Part shown: in pieces, positions 60,493 to 64,000 of the stretch | Numbering within the stretch: position 1 is the first letter of the stretch | Layout: the number at the start of each line of letters is the position of its first letter | Origin: an uncultured Paracoccaceae bacterium | Lineage (GTDB): Bacteria > Pseudomonadota > Alphaproteobacteria > Rhodobacterales > Rhodobacteraceae | DNA: 64,000 bases | NCBI GenBank assembly: GCA_947494675.1 | Contig: CANLVP010000002.1 | Coordinates: 310,001 to 374,000, forward strand | Direction: 5' to 3' | The notes under the pieces: generated by a model | The model's input: the letters and a program-made list of their open reading frames with translations, nothing else | Database searches by the model: none | Told to the model about the DNA's origin: nothing | Translations under genes and position numbers: made by a program

Positions 60493-61631
60493 AGGTCTTT
60501 GTCATCGCGGGCGAGGCATCGGGCGACCGCTTGGGGGCGGCCCTGATGGCAGGCCTCGCGTCGCTGACCGATGTGACGTTTGACGGTGTTGGCGGCCAGC
60601 AGATGCAGGCGCAGGGGCTGACCAGTCGGTTCCCGATGGAAGAGCTCAGCGTGATGGGGCTGGCGGAAATTCTGCCAAAATACCGACAGCTTAAGGCGCG
60701 GGTGAACCAGATGGCGCAGGCCGTGTTGGACACCAAGCCCGATGTGCTGATCACCATCGATAGCCCGGATTTCAGCTTGCGCGTCGCCAAACAGGTGAAG
60801 GCCGCAAGCGATATTCGCACCGTGCATTACGTGGCCCCCACCGTCTGGGCCTGGCGCGCGGGGCGTGCGGCGAAGATGGCGCATCATGTGGATCAGGTGC
60901 TGGCGCTTTTCCCGTTTGAGCCGCCATTGATGGAAGCCGCCGGGATGCGCTGTGATTTCGTGGGCCACCCGGTTGTGACGAACAAGGTGGCGAGCGACGC
61001 CGAGGCGCAAGCCTTTCGGGATCACTTGGGCATTTCTGGCCCGCTTGTGCTGGCCTTGCCCGGTTCCCGCAGGGGAGAGATCGCGCGACTGGCCGACACT
61101 TTCGGCGGGGCCTTGGAGCAGTTCAAAACACAGGTGCCAGAGGCGACAATCGTGCTGCCCGCAGCCCCTTCGGTGGAGGCACTTGTGCGCGAAAAGACTG
61201 CGCATTGGCCCGACACCCACATCATTCCCGCGGCCGATGCGGCCAGTAAGGCGGCGGCCTTCAAGGCGGCGGACGTGGCGCTCGCAGCCTCCGGCACGGT
61301 GTCACTGGAGCTTGCGGCCAATGCCACGCCGATGGTCGTGGCCTATGACATGGCATGGCTGAGCCGGGTGATCATCAGCCGCATGTTGCTGGTCGATACG
61401 GTGACACTGGTCAACTTAGTCAGTGAAACCCGCGTGGTGCCAGAGTTCATCGGTAATGCCTGCCAGCCGGGGCCGATTGCGGCGGCCCTGCGCGATGTTT
61501 TGGCAAAACCCGACATCCAAAAGGACGCGATGGCGGTCACGATGCAGCGCTTGGGGCAGGGCGGTGACGCGCCGGGGCTACGCGCCGCCCGGGCTGTCCT
61601 TGACGGGCTTGCGGCCAAACCAGCCGTTTAG
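60489..61631 (+). CDS. lpxB: Lipid-A-disaccharide synthase LpxB
   Basis: Joins 2,3-diacylglucosamine 1-phosphate with UDP-diacylglucosamine to make the lipid A disaccharide. The 380-aa GT19 enzyme has FVIAGEASGDRLGA, GVGGQQMQAQGL and ALPGSRRGEIARL. ATG 60489 overlaps the lpxI stop. The 3' end overlaps the convergent transporter gene by 54 bp. Confidence 0.96.
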   Translation: MKVFVIAGEASGDRLGAALMAGLASLTDVTFDGVGGQQMQAQGLTSRFPMEELSVMGLAEILPKYRQLKARVNQMAQAVLDTKPDVLITIDSPDFSLRVAKQVKAASDIRTVHYVAPTVWAWRAGRAAKMAHHVDQVLALFPFEPPLMEAAGMRCDFVGHPVVTNKVASDAEAQAFRDHLGISGPLVLALPGSRRGEIARLADTFGGALEQFKTQVPEATIVLPAAPSVEALVREKTAHWPDTHIIPAADAASKAAAFKAADVALAASGTVSLELAANATPMVVAYDMAWLSRVIISRMLLVDTVTLVNLVSETRVVPEFIGNACQPGPIAAALRDVLAKPDIQKDAMAVTMQRLGQGGDAPGLRAARAVLDGLAAKPAV

Positions 61632-62504
61632 GATGAGCAGCCCCAAAGCGAGGATCGCAAAGCCGACATAGGCCTGCCAATGCAGCGCTTCGCCCAAGAC
61701 AATCGCGCCCAGCACGATCGCAACCGGTGCAATCGTCAAGGTGCACAACGCCACGTTACCCACGCCCGCCGTCTTGAGCACATGGTAATAGACCAGATAA
61801 GCCACTGCCGTCGCAAATATCGCATAGTAGCCGATGGCGATCCAAGTGGCCGGTGCCAGGTCAAAACGGATCGGCCCCTCGATCACCCAGGCCGCCGGGA
61901 TCATCACAATGCTCGACCCGGTCAGCATACCTGCCGCGGCCAGTTGTGGCTTGAGATCAGACAACATTTTGCGGGCCCAGACACCGGCCAGCGCGTAAGA
62001 TATGGTGCCACCGATGACGGCCAGTTGTCCCAGTGAGCGCAGGTCAAGCTGCAGTAACGACGACAGACCGATTGCGGTCGCCACACCCAGGAAGCCCAGA
62101 CCCACGCCGATGAACCGGCGTGTTGTCAGCCGTTCGTCGGCAAAAAAGATCGCAGCCGCCAGCACGCCAAAAATGGCCGTGGCGGCGTTGAGGATAGAGG
62201 TGAGCCCGGTTTCAATATGCAATTGCCCCCAGGCCATCAGGCAGAACGGGATGGCATTCGCCAGCATTCCCATGACGAAACACGCCACCCAGATCTTTGG
62301 GTCCTTGGGGACCGCCATCCCGCGGATCAGCACATAGCCCCAAAGGATCAGCGCAGCCCAGCCCACACGATGGGCGACAGACGTGAGAAACCCGATTTCA
62401 TTCAAGGCGATCCGCACGGAAAGGAACGACCCGCCCCAAAGGAACGACAATAGGGCCAGTTCGGCCCATGCGCGGGGGGAGATGCTTTTTTGGACGGTGC
62501 TCAT
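61578..62504 (-). CDS. EamA/DMT-family transporter
   Basis: Ten-span drug/metabolite transporter of 308 aa with two EamA repeats (starting FLWGGSFLSVRIALNE and GGTISYALAGVWARK). Substrate unknown; such proteins export amino acids or other metabolites. It is on the opposite strand to lpxB, and the last 18 codons of the two genes overlap, which is unusual but within normal limits. Confidence 0.9.
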   Translation of the reverse strand: MSTVQKSISPRAWAELALLSFLWGGSFLSVRIALNEIGFLTSVAHRVGWAALILWGYVLIRGMAVPKDPKIWVACFVMGMLANAIPFCLMAWGQLHIETGLTSILNAATAIFGVLAAAIFFADERLTTRRFIGVGLGFLGVATAIGLSSLLQLDLRSLGQLAVIGGTISYALAGVWARKMLSDLKPQLAAAGMLTGSSIVMIPAAWVIEGPIRFDLAPATWIAIGYYAIFATAVAYLVYYHVLKTAGVGNVALCTLTIAPVAIVLGAIVLGEALHWQAYVGFAILALGLLILNGWFGRKPVKDSPGGA

Positions 62505-62556
62505 GCCGGCACTTGACCCGGCAGTGGGCGTAACCTCAACCCGGAAAATGCGAAAA

Positions 62557-62580
62557 GGCCCCGGCGTTTCCGCCGAGGCC
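62557..62580 (-). terminator. Terminator of the FadL-type gene
   Basis: Stem GGCC(C)CGGCG/CGCCG(A)GGCC with a TTTC loop; on the minus strand it is followed by TTTTCGC. It lies 28 nt after the stop at 62608. Confidence 0.8.
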
Positions 62581-62607
62581 TATTTTGGTTGTCCCAACCG
62601 AATTGGT

Positions 62608-63816
62608 TTAGAAGCTGACGCCGACCGAAAGGCCAACACCAAGTGCCGTATTGTCGGCAAAGACGGTGTTCGACGCATCTGTCGCATCACCCAACATCAC
62701 GTATTCGATGCCACCGGTGAATTTGACGTTGTCCATGGTGTAAGTGCCACCGATACCGATAGCCGTTGAGCCATCTGTTGGCGCCAGACGGCTGGCTTCG
62801 CCACCGTTGGACTTTTCATAGGTGACACGGCCAAAGACCGACAGGCTGTCGTTCAGACGGCGGCCCACGCCAAGGCGATAGGTTGTCACATCGTTATCAA
62901 GGCCGGTAACGCGGTCGCCAGAAAAGCCTTCGTAACCTGCGGGGCGGACTTCCCAAACGGACCATTCCGACCAGCGGATCGAACCAAAAACCAGTGTGTC
63001 AGCGGCAACACCGGACTGGAAGTCCAATGTGATCGCCTGCGGCATTTCGATATCGAATTCGGTCTCAAGACCAACAACGCCTGCGCCTGCCAAAGTCTCG
63101 GTCGTGGCGAAGGTGTGGGTAAAGCCAGTCTCATAGGTCAATGCGACCCGCAACGCGATGTCGGGACGCTCATAAGCGGCACCAACGATATAGCTGGTCT
63201 GGCGATCCGCTTCGGTTGTGCCGGAATAGTCGAACGAACCCGCAGGTGCGCCAGCGACGGCTGCCAATTGCTGACCAAGTGCGGTTGCGGTTGCAACGTC
63301 ACCTGCGGCGGTCGCGGCTGCGATGCCTGCCTGCAAGGTTGCTGCGGCACCGCCGCGGTTCAACGCGTCAGGGATCGTGATGTCGGCCTTAGACTGAACG
63401 CTGCGCGCACCACCATAGACAGAGATGTTCGGGTTCAGCTGGTATTTTAGAACCACGGCGACCTGTTTGCTGTCCCAATCTGCGCCAAGGCCAGTGTAGA
63501 CGCCGCCGGTGTAATCAGCGTTCGCGCCGTATGGCTGGTTCAGGAACAGACCCACGTCGAGCTTGTCGCTCAGCGCATATTTCAGCGCAAAGCCAGCGCT
63601 GCGATAGGATTCGGCCATATTGCCGGTCGAACCGCCGCCGAGCGTGGCGTCGTAGTCACCGGAAATGTCGGGTGTCACGGACGAAAACGACAGCTCAACA
63701 TAGTTGCCGGACTCAAAAAGTGCCGAATATGCGTTGCCTGTGCGATCAAGGCCGCCCGCAGATGCAGCTGTCGTGGTCAGCAGCAGCGCGGCGGTTGTGG
63801 TGAAAATTTTCTTCAT
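62608..63816 (-). CDS. OmpP1/FadL-type outer-membrane transport protein
   Basis: Outer-membrane beta-barrel of 402 aa for hydrophobic substrates. A signal peptide (KKIFTTTAALLLTTTAASA) is followed by the N-terminal hatch GGLDRTGNAYSALFESG. Typical barrel strands alternate, and the sequence ends with GVGLSVGVSF (aromatic last residue). An Ala-rich insert of about 40 residues (GGAAATLQAGIAAATAAGD and onward) lies in an extracellular or hatch loop. ATG 63816 gives a proper signal; the frame extends 18 codons further. The last 184 bp (63817-64000) hold a TTGACC on the minus strand but no convincing -10. Confidence 0.85.
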   Translation of the reverse strand: MKKIFTTTAALLLTTTAASAGGLDRTGNAYSALFESGNYVELSFSSVTPDISGDYDATLGGGSTGNMAESYRSAGFALKYALSDKLDVGLFLNQPYGANADYTGGVYTGLGADWDSKQVAVVLKYQLNPNISVYGGARSVQSKADITIPDALNRGGAAATLQAGIAAATAAGDVATATALGQQLAAVAGAPAGSFDYSGTTEADRQTSYIVGAAYERPDIALRVALTYETGFTHTFATTETLAGAGVVGLETEFDIEMPQAITLDFQSGVAADTLVFGSIRWSEWSVWEVRPAGYEGFSGDRVTGLDNDVTTYRLGVGRRLNDSLSVFGRVTYEKSNGGEASRLAPTDGSTAIGIGGTYTMDNVKFTGGIEYVMLGDATDASNTVFADNTALGVGLSVGVSF

Positions 63817-64000
63817 GTCTCCATCCCTGTCATGAAAGATTGTTGCTGAACCGACCCTATGGACGATCAAGTGATTCCGTCAAATCGTGACGCCGCGTCA
63901 GAAAGTATTGATCTGGTTCTGTGACCGGAAATCCCCGCGAAATTAGCGATTTACGCGTTGTCCTAGGGTCAAGTTTACATAGTTCCCGGCGAAAATCAAA

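Noticed and set aside
63944-63972. Promoter for the FadL-type gene on the minus strand
   Set aside because: A good -35 (TTGACC) is present, but no -10 with acceptable match lies at 16-18 bp.

Overview
The window is GC-rich chromosomal DNA from an alphaproteobacterium, most likely a member of the Rhodobacteraceae (Roseobacter group). Evidence is the iscR-nifS-sufBCDS arrangement with an IscR that lacks the usual cysteine triad, an Irr-type ICE operator, candidate CtrA sites (TTAA-N7-TTAA), a Hint_2 protein with RTX-like repeats, an IalB homologue, a class II (B12-dependent) ribonucleotide reductase, and lpxI in place of lpxH. The genus cannot be fixed from the sequence. Almost all of the window is core genome. 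There is no prophage, IS element or CRISPR array.

Layout. 1-6.6 kb (minus strand): a 36-aa peptide gene, a DEAD-box RNA helicase, a CPBP protease and a coupled cluster with a tandem-HD protein, a GNAT-like protein, two unknowns and an alpha/beta hydrolase. 6.7-15.5 kb (plus): the suf operon for Fe-S assembly, with an ICE operator at its promoter, two cysteine desulfurases and five membrane-protein genes inserted among the suf genes. 15.5-21.1 kb: two animal-haem-peroxidase genes on either side of tRNA-Arg(CCG), one a peroxidase/RTX/Hint fusion, then a DUF882 protein. 21.4-25.7 kb: L,D-transpeptidase, lpxD, acyl carrier protein and ketoacyl synthase. 25.7-26.8 kb: ialB, preceded by a compact intergenic region with two promoter/terminator units and a perfect 13-bp inverted repeat. 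26.8-33.3 kb: YjgR-type ATPase, B12-dependent RNR with two candidate CtrA sites upstream, a GST and a GGDEF-EAL protein. 33.3-40.4 kb: CNNM/CBS protein, xerD, two unknowns, aroK-aroB, ssb and a lytic transglycosylase. 40.5-48.1 kb: a peptide-type ABC transporter operon with an AraC regulator. 48.1-61.6 kb: miaA, then the conserved envelope cluster pyrH-frr-uppS-cdsA-dxr-rseP / bamA-skp-fabZ-lpxA-lpxI-lpxB. 61.6-64 kb: a DMT transporter and a FadL-type porin.

How the genes work together. The suf block builds Fe-S clusters and looks iron-regulated (Irr and IscR). The envelope block joins isoprenoid and phospholipid precursor synthesis, outer-membrane protein assembly and lipid A synthesis. lpxD is missing from its usual place between skp and fabZ and instead sits 35 kb away beside an ACP and a ketoacyl synthase. 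Genes are tightly packed: many starts overlap the preceding stop (ATGA, TAATG, TTGA, GTGA), and several TTG or GTG starts are supported by this coupling or by a nearby Shine-Dalgarno.

The least explained parts are the ialB upstream region, whose two predicted short RNAs carry complementary 13-mers covering a Shine-Dalgarno and AUG; the peroxidase pair with its Hint fusion; a second ICE-like site inside the desulfurase gene; and an RNR whose usual first redox cysteine appears to be threonine. Functions were assigned by reading motifs, not by database search.
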